Below, in pieces: positions 20,789 to 30,578 of a stretch of DNA of 64,000 nt. Source of the stretch: Bacteroides zhangwenhongii (lineage in GTDB: Bacteria > Bacteroidota > Bacteroidia > Bacteroidales > Bacteroidaceae); assembly GCF_009193325.2 (NCBI RefSeq), contig NZ_CP059856.1:1736001-1800000 (forward strand), read 5' to 3'. Both the position numbers and the translations under genes were made by a program. The notes under the pieces are model-generated. The model made no database searches. It saw only the letters and a list, made by a program, of their open reading frames with translations, and was not told the origin of the DNA. Every line of letters starts with the position of its first letter. Positions within the stretch are counted from its first letter, which is position 1.

Positions 20789-21604
20789 ATGTTGAGAAAG
20801 AATTTATATGGGCTTTTATCGTGTCTGTTTCTCGCAGGATGCGGTATGATAGATTATCATCCGTATGACGTCCGCATCAGTGGCGAGACAAATGTCAATG
20901 CACATAATATGGAAAAGATAGAAGCAAATTGCAAAGGCAAAACTACAATCCGTTTTGCTGCAATGGGAGATTCACAACGTTGGTATGACGCAACGGAGGA
21001 CTTCGTAAAAGAGATCAATAAACGGGATGATATTGACTTTGTAATCCATGGAGGAGATATGAGTGATTTTGGAGTGACCAAAGAGTTTCTCTGGCAACGG
21101 GATATCATGAACGGGTTAAAAGTACCTTATGTAGCCCTTATCGGAAATCATGATTGTCTGGGAACAGGAGAAGAAACTTATAAAGCAGTATTCGGCCCTA
21201 CCAACTTCTCTTTTATAGCAGGCAACGTGAAGTTCGTCTGTCTCAATACGAACGCTTTAGAATATGACTACTCCGAGCCCATTCCAAACTTCACCTTTAT
21301 GGAAGAAGAGATAACAAACAGAAGTGATGAATTTGAAAAGAGTGTGGTATGTATGCACGCACGCCCAGATACAGACGTGTTCAATAACAATGTAGTAAAA
21401 GTTTTCCAGCACTATGTCACTCAGTATAAGGGCCTACAGTTTTGTACAGCTGCACATACCCATCATTTTCGGGATGACATACTCTTTGATGATGGAATAC
21501 ATTATATAACCAGTGATTGTATGGATTACCGTACTTATCTGGTATTCACTATAACTCCGGAAAGCACCTCTGAAAATCCTGATTATGAATTGGTTGAATA
21601 CTAA
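20789..21604 (+). CDS. Calcineurin-like metallophosphoesterase lipoprotein
   Basis: A 271-residue lipoprotein (LFLAGC lipobox, Cys at residue 18). The metallophosphoesterase motifs run in order: AMGDSQ in place of the usual DxH, HGGDMSDFG (GGD), GNHDCLG (GNH), CMHARPD and AHTHHF (GHxH-like). Two-metal catalysis is expected, with the substrate unknown. A periplasmic or surface location follows from the lipobox. It overlaps the next gene by 20 bases. The first motif lacks the usual second metal-ligand His (D-S-Q instead of D-x-H), which may change metal use. Confidence 0.87.
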   Translation: MLRKNLYGLLSCLFLAGCGMIDYHPYDVRISGETNVNAHNMEKIEANCKGKTTIRFAAMGDSQRWYDATEDFVKEINKRDDIDFVIHGGDMSDFGVTKEFLWQRDIMNGLKVPYVALIGNHDCLGTGEETYKAVFGPTNFSFIAGNVKFVCLNTNALEYDYSEPIPNFTFMEEEITNRSDEFEKSVVCMHARPDTDVFNNNVVKVFQHYVTQYKGLQFCTAAHTHHFRDDILFDDGIHYITSDCMDYRTYLVFTITPESTSENPDYELVEY

Positions 21605-22388
21605 ATATATTTTATGGACGGGAGTATTATCAATACTTCTCTCTATCTCCGGTCCGGTCTCGGCTACTTACAGAACAGATACAATTATCAACACGTATAA
21701 AGCCGATTCATTGCGTTTCATCATCAAGGCTGACTCAATTATCGCCTTCCAAGCCGGAGATTCTTTATTTACGATTATCAAAGCAGACTCCGTATTGCCC
21801 GCTACATCGAAAAAAGTTAAACATACCCGTTACGATAAACGGGTTCACCGTTTCCGCAGAAATTGGGAACGAATCATTCCTACCCACTCTAAGATACAGT
21901 TTGCCGGCAACATGGGATTACTTTCTTTTGGTACGGGATGGGATTATGGAAAACATAATCAATGGGAGACTGATTTATTGCTTGGATTTATTCCGAAGTA
22001 TTCTTCAAAAAAGGCTAAAATAACCATGACTCTTAAACAAAACTACATGCCGTGGAGTATTAATATAGGAAAAGGATTCTCTACAGAACTCCTTACTTGT
22101 GGCCTATACATGAATACCGTATTTGGGGATCAGTTTTGGGTAAATGAACCGGAACGCTATCCAAAAGGTTATTATGGTTTTTCAAGCAAAGTACGTTTTC
22201 ACATTTTCATGGGACAACGCCTGACTTACGATATTGACCCGCAACGTAGGTTTCTAGCCAAGTCCGTAACATTTTTCTATGAAATCAGTACTTGTGATCT
22301 TTATGTGGTCAGTGCTGCTACTAACAGCTATCTGCGTCCTCGTGATTATCTCAGCTTGTCTTTCGGACTAAAATTCCAATGGTTATAA
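21585..22388 (+). CDS. Exported protein of unknown function, possible outer-membrane barrel
   Basis: A 267-residue protein not recognised. It has a signal peptide (residues 8-27, ending PVSA). Residues about 38-70 repeat a KADS-centred unit three times: YKADSLRF, IIKADSIIAF and IIKADSV. The C-terminal about 170 residues show alternating hydrophobic and aromatic strands and end SFGLKFQWL, as in outer-membrane barrels. It overlaps the metallophosphoesterase gene by 20 bases and lies 21 bases before the HcpR-like gene, so the three are one operon. Function unknown. Confidence 0.75.
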   Translation: MNWLNTKYILWTGVLSILLSISGPVSATYRTDTIINTYKADSLRFIIKADSIIAFQAGDSLFTIIKADSVLPATSKKVKHTRYDKRVHRFRRNWERIIPTHSKIQFAGNMGLLSFGTGWDYGKHNQWETDLLLGFIPKYSSKKAKITMTLKQNYMPWSINIGKGFSTELLTCGLYMNTVFGDQFWVNEPERYPKGYYGFSSKVRFHIFMGQRLTYDIDPQRRFLAKSVTFFYEISTCDLYVVSAATNSYLRPRDYLSLSFGLKFQWL

Positions 22389-22409
22389 ACAAAATTACAA
22401 TGACTTATA

Positions 22410-23081
22410 ATGATGATACATACCCTCACCAACAATCCGCTATTTCGGGGAATTACTCCGGAAAAACTCTCTGCCAACCTGGAAGAAGTTAGTTTTCACG
22501 CCCGTTCATATAAGAAAGGGGAAATCCTGGCACGGCAAGGAGACGTATGCAATCGTCTTATAATCTTGATAAAAGGAAGTGTGCGCGGAGAAATGATCGA
22601 TTACTCGGGACGGCTTATCAAAGTAGAGGATATAGCTGCGCCAAGAGCACTCGCTCCTTTATTTCTGTTCGGTGAGGACAACCGTTATCCGGTAGAAGTA
22701 ACAGCCAACGAGTTGACCGAGGTTATCGAACTTCCCAAACCAAGCGTTTTGAATCTCTTTCGCAAGAACGAACAATTTTTGGAGAACTATATGAATCTTT
22801 CCGCCAACTATGCCCGTACTTTGTCGGATAAACTTTTCTTTATGTCATTCAAAACGATTCGACAGAAACTGGCTTCTTACCTGCTTCGGCTCTACAAACA
22901 GCAACAACAATCATACATTATCCTCGACCGTTCACAACAGGAATTGAGTGATTACTTCGGAGTATCCCGCCCTTCCCTCGCCCGTGAACTGGCACATATG
23001 CAGGAAGACGGATTATTGATAGCCGACCGTAAACATATCACTATTTTACAGAAAGAAGAACTAGTCCGGCTTATCCAATAA
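22410..23081 (+). CDS. Crp/Fnr-family regulator, candidate HcpR
   Basis: A 223-residue regulator. The N-terminal sensor barrel (YKKGEILARQGD, then IILIKGSVRGEM) is followed by the dimerisation helix and a C-terminal helix-turn-helix, QQELSDYFGVSRPSLARELAHM, near residues 175-198. It ends 115 bases before hcp, in the same direction. HcpR regulators of this family control hybrid cluster protein genes under nitrite/NO stress in several bacteria including Porphyromonas. A perfect 16-base palindrome upstream of hcp fits its binding. Assignment as HcpR is inference from position and motif. Confidence 0.85.
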   Translation: MMIHTLTNNPLFRGITPEKLSANLEEVSFHARSYKKGEILARQGDVCNRLIILIKGSVRGEMIDYSGRLIKVEDIAAPRALAPLFLFGEDNRYPVEVTANELTEVIELPKPSVLNLFRKNEQFLENYMNLSANYARTLSDKLFFMSFKTIRQKLASYLLRLYKQQQQSYIILDRSQQELSDYFGVSRPSLARELAHMQEDGLLIADRKHITILQKEELVRLIQ

Positions 23082-23111
23082 TGAGTATTCAGACAAAAAA
23101 ATATTCATTGT

Positions 23112-23157
23112 TGTAACATTAGTTACAGAATCACGTAAAACCTTTGCCCTACTTTTG
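23112..23157 (+). promoter_or_regulatory. hcp promoter with Crp/Fnr-type palindrome
   Basis: TGTAAC-ATTA-GTTACA at 23112-23127 is a perfect inverted repeat with the 4-base spacer typical of Crp/Fnr sites. It is followed by -7 element TACTTTTG at 23150-23157. The palindrome centre would fall roughly 40-45 bases before the start of transcription, an activator position. The -33 box is absent, consistent with dependence on an activator. Confidence 0.78.
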
Positions 23158-23196
23158 CGTTCAATAAACTGAAAGACTAATTAAAACGTAAAAGTT

Positions 23197-24828
23197 ATGA
23201 GTATGTTTTGTTATCAATGTCAAGAGACAGCAATGGGTACAGGTTGTACCTTGAAAGGAGTATGTGGTAAAACATCCGAAGTGGCTAACCTGCAAGACTT
23301 ACTACTTTTTGTAGTACGGGGAATCGCTGTATACAACGAACATCTGCGCAAAGAAGGACATCCTTCGGAAAAAGCAGACCAATTTATCTACGATGCACTG
23401 TTCATCACCATCACTAACGCCAACTTTGACAAAGAGGCCATCACCCGGAAAATCAAAGAAGGACTGAAACTGAAAAAAGAGCTCGGTAGCAAAGTAACTA
23501 TAAAAAATGCTCCTGATGAATGTCTTTGGGAAGGCAGTGAGAAGGAATTTGAGGAGAAATCCAAAACCGTAGGTGTACTCCGCACTCCTGACGAAGATAT
23601 TCGCTCATTAAAGGAATTGGTACATTATGGACTAAAAGGTATGGCTGCATACGTGGAACATGCACATAATCTCGGTTATCAATCTCCGGAAATCTTCGCT
23701 TTTATGCAATATGCATTAGCCGAATTAACCCGCAACGACATCACAGTAGAAGAATTAGTTCAATTGACTTTGGAAACAGGTAAACATGGAATATCCGCTA
23801 TGGCACAACTGGATAAAGCCAATACTAGCAGTTACGGTAACCCCGAAATCACAGAAGTAAACATCGGTGTACATAACAATCCGGGAATTCTCATTAGCGG
23901 ACACGATCTGAAAGATATCGAAGAATTGTTGAAACAGACCGAAGGTACCGGAGTAGATGTATACACCCACAGTGAAATGCTCCCCGCACACTACTACCCT
24001 CAACTGAAGAAATATAAACATCTGGTCGGAAATTACGGAAACGCCTGGTGGAAACAGAAAGAAGAATTTGAGAGCTTCAATGGTCCTATCTTATTCACAA
24101 GCAACTGTATCGTTCCTCCACGTGCGAACGCCACCTACAAAGACCGTATCTACATTACAGGTGCATGTGGTCTGGAAGGAGCACACTATATTCCTGAACG
24201 TAAAGACGGAAAGCCCAAAGATTTCTCCGCACTGATCGCCCATGCCAAACAGTGCCAGCCACCGGTAGCCATCGAAAGCGGAACGCTTATCGGAGGCTTC
24301 GCCCATGCACAAGTGACAGCTTTGGCAGATAAAGTAGTGAATGCTGTAAAAAGCGGAGCTATCCGCAAATTCTTTGTAATGGCAGGCTGCGACGGGCGCA
24401 TGAAAAGCCGCGAATATTATACGGAATTTGCCCGAAAACTGCCGAACGACACGGTTATATTGACCGCCGGCTGTGCAAAATACCGATACAATAAATTGGC
24501 TTTGGGAGACATTAACGGTATTCCCCGCGTATTGGATGCTGGACAATGTAACGACAGTTACTCATTAGCAGTCATTGCCCTGAAATTAAAGGAAATATTC
24601 GGATTGGATGATGTCAATAAACTCCCTATCGTCTACAATATTGCCTGGTATGAACAGAAAGCAGTAATTGTATTATTAGCTTTATTGGCATTGGGAGTGA
24701 AGAATATCCATTTAGGACCGACTCTTCCCGCCTTCCTTTCACCAAACATAAAGAATGTACTGATAGAACAATTCGGTATCGGCGGAATCAGCACCGTAGA
24801 CGAAGATATCATGAAGTTCTTGTCATAA
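23197..24828 (+). CDS. hcp: Hybrid cluster protein (hydroxylamine reductase / NO-stress protein)
   Basis: A 543-residue Hcp. The N-terminal cysteines C5-x2-C8-x8-C17-x5-C23 match the Desulfovibrio-type [4Fe-4S] form. Hybrid-cluster ligands are seen in [41 protein letters not shown] and the C-terminal half. Hcp reduces hydroxylamine in vitro and acts as an NO reductase in E. coli. No hcr reductase gene is adjacent. It is preceded by a likely HcpR gene and palindromic operator and followed by a strong terminator, so it is probably induced alone by nitrosative stress. Confidence 0.97.
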   Translation: MSMFCYQCQETAMGTGCTLKGVCGKTSEVANLQDLLLFVVRGIAVYNEHLRKEGHPSEKADQFIYDALFITITNANFDKEAITRKIKEGLKLKKELGSKVTIKNAPDECLWEGSEKEFEEKSKTVGVLRTPDEDIRSLKELVHYGLKGMAAYVEHAHNLGYQSPEIFAFMQYALAELTRNDITVEELVQLTLETGKHGISAMAQLDKANTSSYGNPEITEVNIGVHNNPGILISGHDLKDIEELLKQTEGTGVDVYTHSEMLPAHYYPQLKKYKHLVGNYGNAWWKQKEEFESFNGPILFTSNCIVPPRANATYKDRIYITGACGLEGAHYIPERKDGKPKDFSALIAHAKQCQPPVAIESGTLIGGFAHAQVTALADKVVNAVKSGAIRKFFVMAGCDGRMKSREYYTEFARKLPNDTVILTAGCAKYRYNKLALGDINGIPRVLDAGQCNDSYSLAVIALKLKEIFGLDDVNKLPIVYNIAWYEQKAVIVLLALLALGVKNIHLGPTLPAFLSPNIKNVLIEQFGIGGISTVDEDIMKFLS

Positions 24829-24854
24829 GTATTTTATCCTAAATATTCATCAAT

Positions 24855-24896
24855 CAGGCTCGAATCATGCAGATCGCATCATTCGAGCCTGTTTTC
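24855..24896 (+). terminator. Intrinsic terminator of hcp
   Basis: CAGGCTCGAAT (24855-24865) pairs perfectly with ATTCGAGCCTG (24881-24891), an 11-bp stem followed by TTTTC. Confidence 0.88.
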
Positions 24897-25067
24897 ATAT
24901 TCTCACAATTAGCTATTTCCGAGTATCAGATTGACCTTTTTAGACAATTTAACTACCATTTTTGACAAAAATACATCAAAACAGGTATTTCATTTGTTGC
25001 TAAATATATGTAACTTCGCACGGTGAAAAATAATGCGACATTCTTATAACTTTATAATATATAGCAT

Positions 25068-26531
25068 ATGATATTTACAGCAGAAAACACCTTACTTATC
25101 GGTTCTATCTTACTTTTCGTCAGCATTGTTGTTGGAAAAACCGGATACCGTTTCGGCGTACCTACTTTGTTACTGTTCCTCGTTGTAGGAATGGCATTCG
25201 GAAGTGACGGACTCGGTCTTCAATTCCATAATGCCAAAGAAGCCCAATTTATCGGTATGGTTGCCTTGAGTATCATCCTTTTCTCAGGAGGTATGGACAC
25301 GAAATTCAAAGAAATCAAACCTATTTTAGGACCGGGTATCGTCTTATCCACTGTCGGAGTATTGCTCACAGCTCTTTTTACGGGGCTCTTCATTTGGTGG
25401 CTATCCGGTATGAGTTGGACGAACATTTATTTGCCTATCACCACTTCCCTATTGTTGGCCTCTACCATGTCTTCCACAGATTCGGCTTCGGTCTTCGCTA
25501 TTCTCCGTTCGCAAAAGATGAATCTGAAGCACAACTTACGTCCCATGCTGGAGTTGGAAAGTGGAAGTAATGACCCGATGGCTTATATGCTTACCATTGT
25601 TCTGATACAGTTTATCCAATCAGCGGGTATGGGAGTCGGCGCTATTGCCGTTTCTTTTATCATTCAGTTTATCGTAGGTGCTGCTGCAGGATATATACTC
25701 GGGAAACTGGCTATCCGAATGCTGAACAAACTTAATATCGATAACCAGGCATTATATCCTATCCTGCTATTGGCATTCGTTTTCTTCACTTTCTCCATCA
25801 CCGATTTAATGAAAGGTAATGGATATCTGGCTGTATACATCGCCGGTATGATGGTAGGTAATAACAAAATTATGCACCGTAAGGAGATTTATACGTTCAT
25901 GGACGGGCTTACCTGGCTGTTCCAGATCATCATGTTCCTCTGCCTGGGATTGCTAGTCAATCCTCACGAAATGCTGGAAGTAGCCGCTGTCGCTCTGCTG
26001 ATCGGTGTATTCATGATTCTTATCGGTCGCCCGTTAAGCGTATTCCTCTGCCTGCTCCCATTCCGGAAAATCACAATGAAGTCACGCGTTTTTGTATCTT
26101 GGGTAGGATTACGCGGCGCAGTTCCTATCATCTTTGCTACTTATCCGGTAGTGGCAGGAGTAGAGGGTTCGAATATTATATTCAATATCGTATTCTTCAT
26201 TACCATCGTTTCATTGGTCGTACAAGGAACCACAATTTCCTTTGTAGCCCGCATATTACACCTCTCCGAACCTTTGGCAAAGACAGGAAACGATTTCGGG
26301 GTGGAACTGCCTGAGGAGATTGACTCTGATCTCAGTGATATGACTGTCACCCGCGAAATGCTGGAAGAGGCAGATACATTGAAAGATATGAACCTGCCAA
26401 AAGGTACACTAGTCATGATTGTGAAGCGCAAAGATGAATTCCTGATCCCTAACGGAACATTGAAATTGCACGAAGGAGATAAGTTGCTGCTTATTTCCGA
26501 GAAATCCAAAGAAGAGTCTGATTCTGAATAA
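25068..26531 (+). CDS. cvrA: Potassium/proton antiporter, CPA1 family
   Basis: A 487-residue CPA-type antiporter (NhaP2/CvrA-like). About twelve membrane helices span residues 5-400, including the conserved STDSASVFAILR and ELESGSNDPMAYML segments with the likely ion-binding acid. The C-terminal about 75 residues (MNLPKGTLVMIVKRKDEFLIPNG and after) form a TrkA-C/RCK-C domain for ligand control. Expected role is K+ (or Na+) efflux with H+ uptake, for volume and pH control. It appears to be a single-gene unit. A precise -33 box was not found in the 240-base upstream gap. Confidence 0.92.
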   Translation: MIFTAENTLLIGSILLFVSIVVGKTGYRFGVPTLLLFLVVGMAFGSDGLGLQFHNAKEAQFIGMVALSIILFSGGMDTKFKEIKPILGPGIVLSTVGVLLTALFTGLFIWWLSGMSWTNIYLPITTSLLLASTMSSTDSASVFAILRSQKMNLKHNLRPMLELESGSNDPMAYMLTIVLIQFIQSAGMGVGAIAVSFIIQFIVGAAAGYILGKLAIRMLNKLNIDNQALYPILLLAFVFFTFSITDLMKGNGYLAVYIAGMMVGNNKIMHRKEIYTFMDGLTWLFQIIMFLCLGLLVNPHEMLEVAAVALLIGVFMILIGRPLSVFLCLLPFRKITMKSRVFVSWVGLRGAVPIIFATYPVVAGVEGSNIIFNIVFFITIVSLVVQGTTISFVARILHLSEPLAKTGNDFGVELPEEIDSDLSDMTVTREMLEEADTLKDMNLPKGTLVMIVKRKDEFLIPNGTLKLHEGDKLLLISEKSKEESDSE

Positions 26532-26600
26532 CATTTGAAAAGAAATGTAAAATTATGTCAGAATTCCTTCGTTAATTAACCGTAAAACTTGATTTTAAAA

Positions 26601-26631
26601 TTCGGTTTACGTTAATGATATATTAATTTTG
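26601..26631 (+). promoter_or_regulatory. Promoter of the acyl-CoA synthetase gene
   Basis: TTCG (26601-26604), 19 bases, TAATTTTG (26624-26631): a near-consensus Bacteroides promoter. Its position favours the second in-frame ATG (26663) as the start. Confidence 0.6.
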
Positions 26632-26662
26632 CGCAGTTTTAAACTAAATGTGCAAAAACAAA

Positions 26663-28327
26663 ATGGAACAAGAACATCAGTTCATTGATTATATTGAGCA
26701 AAGTATCATCAAAAACTGGGACAGAGATGCCCTGACCGACTATAAAGGAATTACCCTCCAATATAAGGATGTAGCACGTAAAATTGCTAAATTTCACATT
26801 GTTTTGGAAAGTGCCGGAATCCAGCCGGGAGATAAAATAGCGGTTTGCGGACGTAACAGTGCTCATTGGGCAGTTACTTTCTTGGCCACCATCACTTATG
26901 GAGCTGTGATTGTTCCTATTTTGCATGAATTCAAAGCAGACAATATTCATAATATCGTCAACCATTCTGAAGCCAAACTACTTTTTGTAGGCGATCAAGC
27001 TTGGGAAAACCTGAATGAGGATGCAATGCCTTTATTAGAAGGTATTGCATCATTGGCAGATTTCTCCTCTTTAGTGTCGCGCAACGAAAAGCTCACATAC
27101 GCTTTCGAACACCGGAATGCCATTTACGGACAACGTTATCCAAAGAACTTCCGTCCTGAACATATCTGTTACCGAAAAGACAGACCGGAAGAACTGGCAA
27201 TCATCAATTATACATCCGGCACTACGGGGTATTCTAAAGGAGTAATGCTCCCCTATCGCAGTATCTGGTCAAATGTTGCCTACTGTTTTGAAATGCTTCC
27301 CGTCAAACCGGGAGATCATATCGTTTCCATGCTTCCTATGGGACATGTATTTGGAATGGTATACGACTTCCTATACGGATTCTCGGCAGGCGCACACATC
27401 TATTTCCTGACACGTATGCCGTCTCCTAAGATTATCTCCCAATCGTTTTCGGAGATAAAGCCCAGAGTCATCTCCTGCGTACCATTGATTGTAGAAAAAA
27501 TTATAAAAAAGGATATTCTTCCCAAAGTAGACAGCAAAATCGGTAAACTACTGCTTAAAGTACCCATTGTAAACGATAAGATCAAATCGTTGGCACGACA
27601 AGCTGCTATGGAGATATTCGGCGGTAATTTTGATGAAATCATTATCGGTGGCGCTCCTTTCAATGCTGAAGTAGAAGCCTTCCTCAAAAAAATAGGTTTC
27701 CCCTACACCATCGCTTACGGTATGACAGAATGTGGTCCGATCATTTGCTCCAGCCGCTGGGAAAACCTGAAACTTGCTTCGTGCGGGAAAGCGACGACGC
27801 GAATGGAAGTAAAAATCGATTCCCCGGACCCTAAGACTCATGCAGGAGAAATCATCTGTAAAGGAGCCAACCTTATGTTGGGCTATTATAAAAATCAAGA
27901 AGCTACTGCACAAATCATTGACGTAAATGGCTGGCTGCATACAGGTGATCTCGGCACTATAGACGAGGAAGGGAATGTAACCGTCCGCGGACGTAGCAAA
28001 AACCTGCTCCTCACCTCCAGCGGACAGAATATCTATCCCGAAGAGATTGAAAGCAAGCTGAATAATATGCCGTATGTTGCCGAATCACTGATCGTCCTGC
28101 AACATGATAAGTTGGTAGCCTTGATCTACCCGGATTTCGACGATGCTTTCGCTCATGGATTGCAGCAGACGGATATTCAGAAAGTAATGGAGCAAAACCG
28201 TATTGAATTGAATCAACAACTTCCTAACTATTCCCAAATAAGCAAGATTAAAATCCATTTTGAAGAATTTGAAAAGACTGCGAAAAAGTCAATCAAACGC
28301 TTTATGTATCAGGAAGCAAAAGGGTAA
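26663..28327 (+). CDS. AMP-forming long-chain acyl-CoA synthetase
   Basis: A 554-residue adenylate-forming enzyme, FadD-like. The A3 phosphate-binding loop is NYTSGTTGYSKGVML, the A5 motif is YGMTECGPI, the A7 motif is GWLHTGDLGTIDEEGNV, and the C-terminal KTAKKSIKRF carries the catalytic lysine. It joins a fatty acid to CoA through an acyl-adenylate at the inner face of the membrane. Length is within the shorter long-chain family. An ATG at 26648 would add five residues; the promoter position favours 26663. A strong bidirectional terminator follows. Confidence 0.9.
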   Translation: MEQEHQFIDYIEQSIIKNWDRDALTDYKGITLQYKDVARKIAKFHIVLESAGIQPGDKIAVCGRNSAHWAVTFLATITYGAVIVPILHEFKADNIHNIVNHSEAKLLFVGDQAWENLNEDAMPLLEGIASLADFSSLVSRNEKLTYAFEHRNAIYGQRYPKNFRPEHICYRKDRPEELAIINYTSGTTGYSKGVMLPYRSIWSNVAYCFEMLPVKPGDHIVSMLPMGHVFGMVYDFLYGFSAGAHIYFLTRMPSPKIISQSFSEIKPRVISCVPLIVEKIIKKDILPKVDSKIGKLLLKVPIVNDKIKSLARQAAMEIFGGNFDEIIIGGAPFNAEVEAFLKKIGFPYTIAYGMTECGPIICSSRWENLKLASCGKATTRMEVKIDSPDPKTHAGEIICKGANLMLGYYKNQEATAQIIDVNGWLHTGDLGTIDEEGNVTVRGRSKNLLLTSSGQNIYPEEIESKLNNMPYVAESLIVLQHDKLVALIYPDFDDAFAHGLQQTDIQKVMEQNRIELNQQLPNYSQISKIKIHFEEFEKTAKKSIKRFMYQEAKG

Positions 28328-28394
28328 TTAAGAACCTTTGACTAATTAAGAGTACATACTTATAACAAATAATAAGATAAGTATTCTCGCAAAC

Positions 28395-28433
28395 AAAAAC
28401 GGTGGACAGCCTCAACACTGTCCACCGTTTTTT
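28395..28433. terminator. Bidirectional terminator, acyl-CoA synthetase / GH97
   Basis: AAAAACGGTGGACAG (28395-28409) pairs perfectly with CTGTCCACCGTTTTT (28418-28432), a 15-bp stem with an 8-base loop and U-tracts in both directions. It lies between convergent genes. Confidence 0.95.
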
Positions 28434-28453
28434 CTAACCTCTAACAAACTTTA

Positions 28454-30463
28454 TTAAAGTGCCATAAATGAAATAGCCTGTCCGCCTCCGGCAGCCATTC
28501 GTATGTTCAACGTATTTTCAGAAGTAACCGTTTGTTCCGTTATCCGGTAATCCGTAGGATTTGATTTCCAATCCGCATTCTCTCCATCCGCATAGATGAC
28601 AACTTTATACTGTTTGCCCGGTTCCAGGAAATCCAATTTTATTTCCAGTGTACGGGGTTTCTCGTTCGTTGCCGCTCCCAAGAAATAGTTACCTTTTGCT
28701 TTACGCACGATGGCTACAAATTCACCTGGTTCTCCTGCCAATGCTTTCGATTCGTCGCAATCCGGATCAAAATCGCGGAAGAACTGGAAAGCCGGATGTC
28801 CCTCATAATGTTCAATCATATCAGAAGCCATTTGCAAAGGGGAATACAAAATCACCCAGTTAGCAAGCTGTTTCGCCAATGTAGTGTTCACACGGCTGTT
28901 TCCCTTATCCTGATCGTTCCATTTCCGGCGACGGGGAGAATCCTTTGTCTGTAAAAACAAAATATCAAAAGTTCCAGGAGTGTAATCCATCGGACCGGAT
29001 AACAGGCGGGTAAACGGCAACATCACATGATGGGAAGGAGGATTACCTTCGCTCCATGCATTCCATTCCATACCTCTTGCACCTTCACGAGTCATCATGT
29101 TGGGCCATGTACGGCGAATACCGGTATCTTTAATCGGCTCGTGTGCATCCACTGTCATTTTGTGACGGGCAGCTGTCTCTACCACTTTCTGATAATGATT
29201 AACCCCATACTGTCCATGATGCGAAAGTCCATTCGGGAAAGCACCCGCATAACCGGTTTTCAGGATATGAATACCATGTTCTGTGTACCATTGCATGGCA
29301 TGATCCATCTGACGTTCATAGTTGGGAATATTGCCTCCAGTCTCATGATGTCCGATGATTTCAACGCCTTTCTCTTTCGCATAATGCACAATCTCGTCAA
29401 TGTCAAAATCAGCATACGGTTTCGTAAAGTCAAAATTCTGCATACCACCCCAGCTTTCCCATCCTTCGTTCCATCCCTCAAACAAAACACCCTCTATATC
29501 ATTGGCGGCAGCGAAATCAATATACTTCTTGGCATTGGCGGTAGTGGCTCCATGACGTTCGTCCATCTTCCAAGTCTCCACACCCAAATGCATTCCCCAC
29601 CACACTCCGACATATTTCAAGGGACGAATCCAATCGGTAGTTTCCAGTACACAAGGTTCGTTCAGATTCAGAATCAAGGAAGAATTAATCAGCCCGACAG
29701 CTTCCGGAGCAATCTGGATGGTACGCCAGGAAGTAGTAAAATGATTGCCTTTACGCACTTTGATACCATCCGACCAAGGAGTTAGCTCAGCTTTCAATGC
29801 ATATCTTCCGGTCTGCTTCAAAGTCATTTCGGAGAAATCATACAAAGCCGCTTCATGAATACTGCCATAAATACCGTCTGCCGTTTTGAATGTGAAAGGA
29901 GTATTGGCAGTTTCCACTTCGGAAATAGGCTGTTGCTTATATAGTAATTCATAAGTCTCCGCACTGGCGGGAATCGACCATGAAGTTCCGTCCTGACGAA
30001 AACGGAAAGTTGTCAGTTCATCGGTTATCATCAACGAATCCACTGCGGGAACACTGTACTCATAACGGAACCCTACTCCATCATCAAACACACGGAAACG
30101 AAGTGTCAACTCCACCTGATCTTTGTTGGTCAGGCTCACCGCCATCTCATTATAATGATCCCTGTTCTTTTTATTCTCTCCCCAAGCCTGTGTCCAAATC
30201 TCATCCTTATGATCGAAAGTCGTACTGTTTATCTGAAAACCTTCTCCTAAAGCAACTCCATTTTCTTCTGTAAACCCCATTGCAGAGTTCTCAATCAATA
30301 GTGAATCGCCTACCGAGACATTATAAAACGGGGTACCGTTCTCATCCAGCGTGAAAGACATCTTAATATGGCCGTCCGGTGATTTGACTTCTGTTTTCGG
30401 ACTGCTACACGCATAACATCCCAGCATACACAGAAAAGCTCCGATTGCATAATTTATTTTCAT
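28454..30463 (-). CDS. Glycoside hydrolase family 97 alpha-glucosidase-like enzyme (SusB type)
   Basis: A 669-residue secreted enzyme with an N-terminal lipobox-like segment (LGCYACSS). It has the N-terminal beta-supersandwich (about 25-270), a TIM barrel (about 280-560) and a C-terminal beta domain. Residues E374 (HHET), E442 (AHE) and E466 (RGMEW) match the catalytic glutamates of the inverting SusB group. KTGYAG has no aspartate at the nucleophile place used by retaining GH97 members. Expected action is hydrolysis of alpha-glucosidic bonds in the periplasm or at the surface. It lies 115 bases after the nagA pair on the same strand. Confidence 0.93.
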   Translation of the reverse strand: MKINYAIGAFLCMLGCYACSSPKTEVKSPDGHIKMSFTLDENGTPFYNVSVGDSLLIENSAMGFTEENGVALGEGFQINSTTFDHKDEIWTQAWGENKKNRDHYNEMAVSLTNKDQVELTLRFRVFDDGVGFRYEYSVPAVDSLMITDELTTFRFRQDGTSWSIPASAETYELLYKQQPISEVETANTPFTFKTADGIYGSIHEAALYDFSEMTLKQTGRYALKAELTPWSDGIKVRKGNHFTTSWRTIQIAPEAVGLINSSLILNLNEPCVLETTDWIRPLKYVGVWWGMHLGVETWKMDERHGATTANAKKYIDFAAANDIEGVLFEGWNEGWESWGGMQNFDFTKPYADFDIDEIVHYAKEKGVEIIGHHETGGNIPNYERQMDHAMQWYTEHGIHILKTGYAGAFPNGLSHHGQYGVNHYQKVVETAARHKMTVDAHEPIKDTGIRRTWPNMMTREGARGMEWNAWSEGNPPSHHVMLPFTRLLSGPMDYTPGTFDILFLQTKDSPRRRKWNDQDKGNSRVNTTLAKQLANWVILYSPLQMASDMIEHYEGHPAFQFFRDFDPDCDESKALAGEPGEFVAIVRKAKGNYFLGAATNEKPRTLEIKLDFLEPGKQYKVVIYADGENADWKSNPTDYRITEQTVTSENTLNIRMAAGGGQAISFMAL

Positions 30464-30578
30464 AGCACTATATCTGTTATTTATATATAGTACAATTCAG
30501 AAGAGAAAAACACTTATATAATCAAGGTGAATTTCGTTCTAATAAAGAGAATCTCTTTCTTCGGTATGATTTCTATTC

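Noticed and set aside
24897..25067. Promoter TAACTTCG for the antiporter gene at 25011-25018
   Set aside because: It differs from TAnnTTTG at the third base of the TTTG part, and the nearest TTTG box is only 14 bases upstream.
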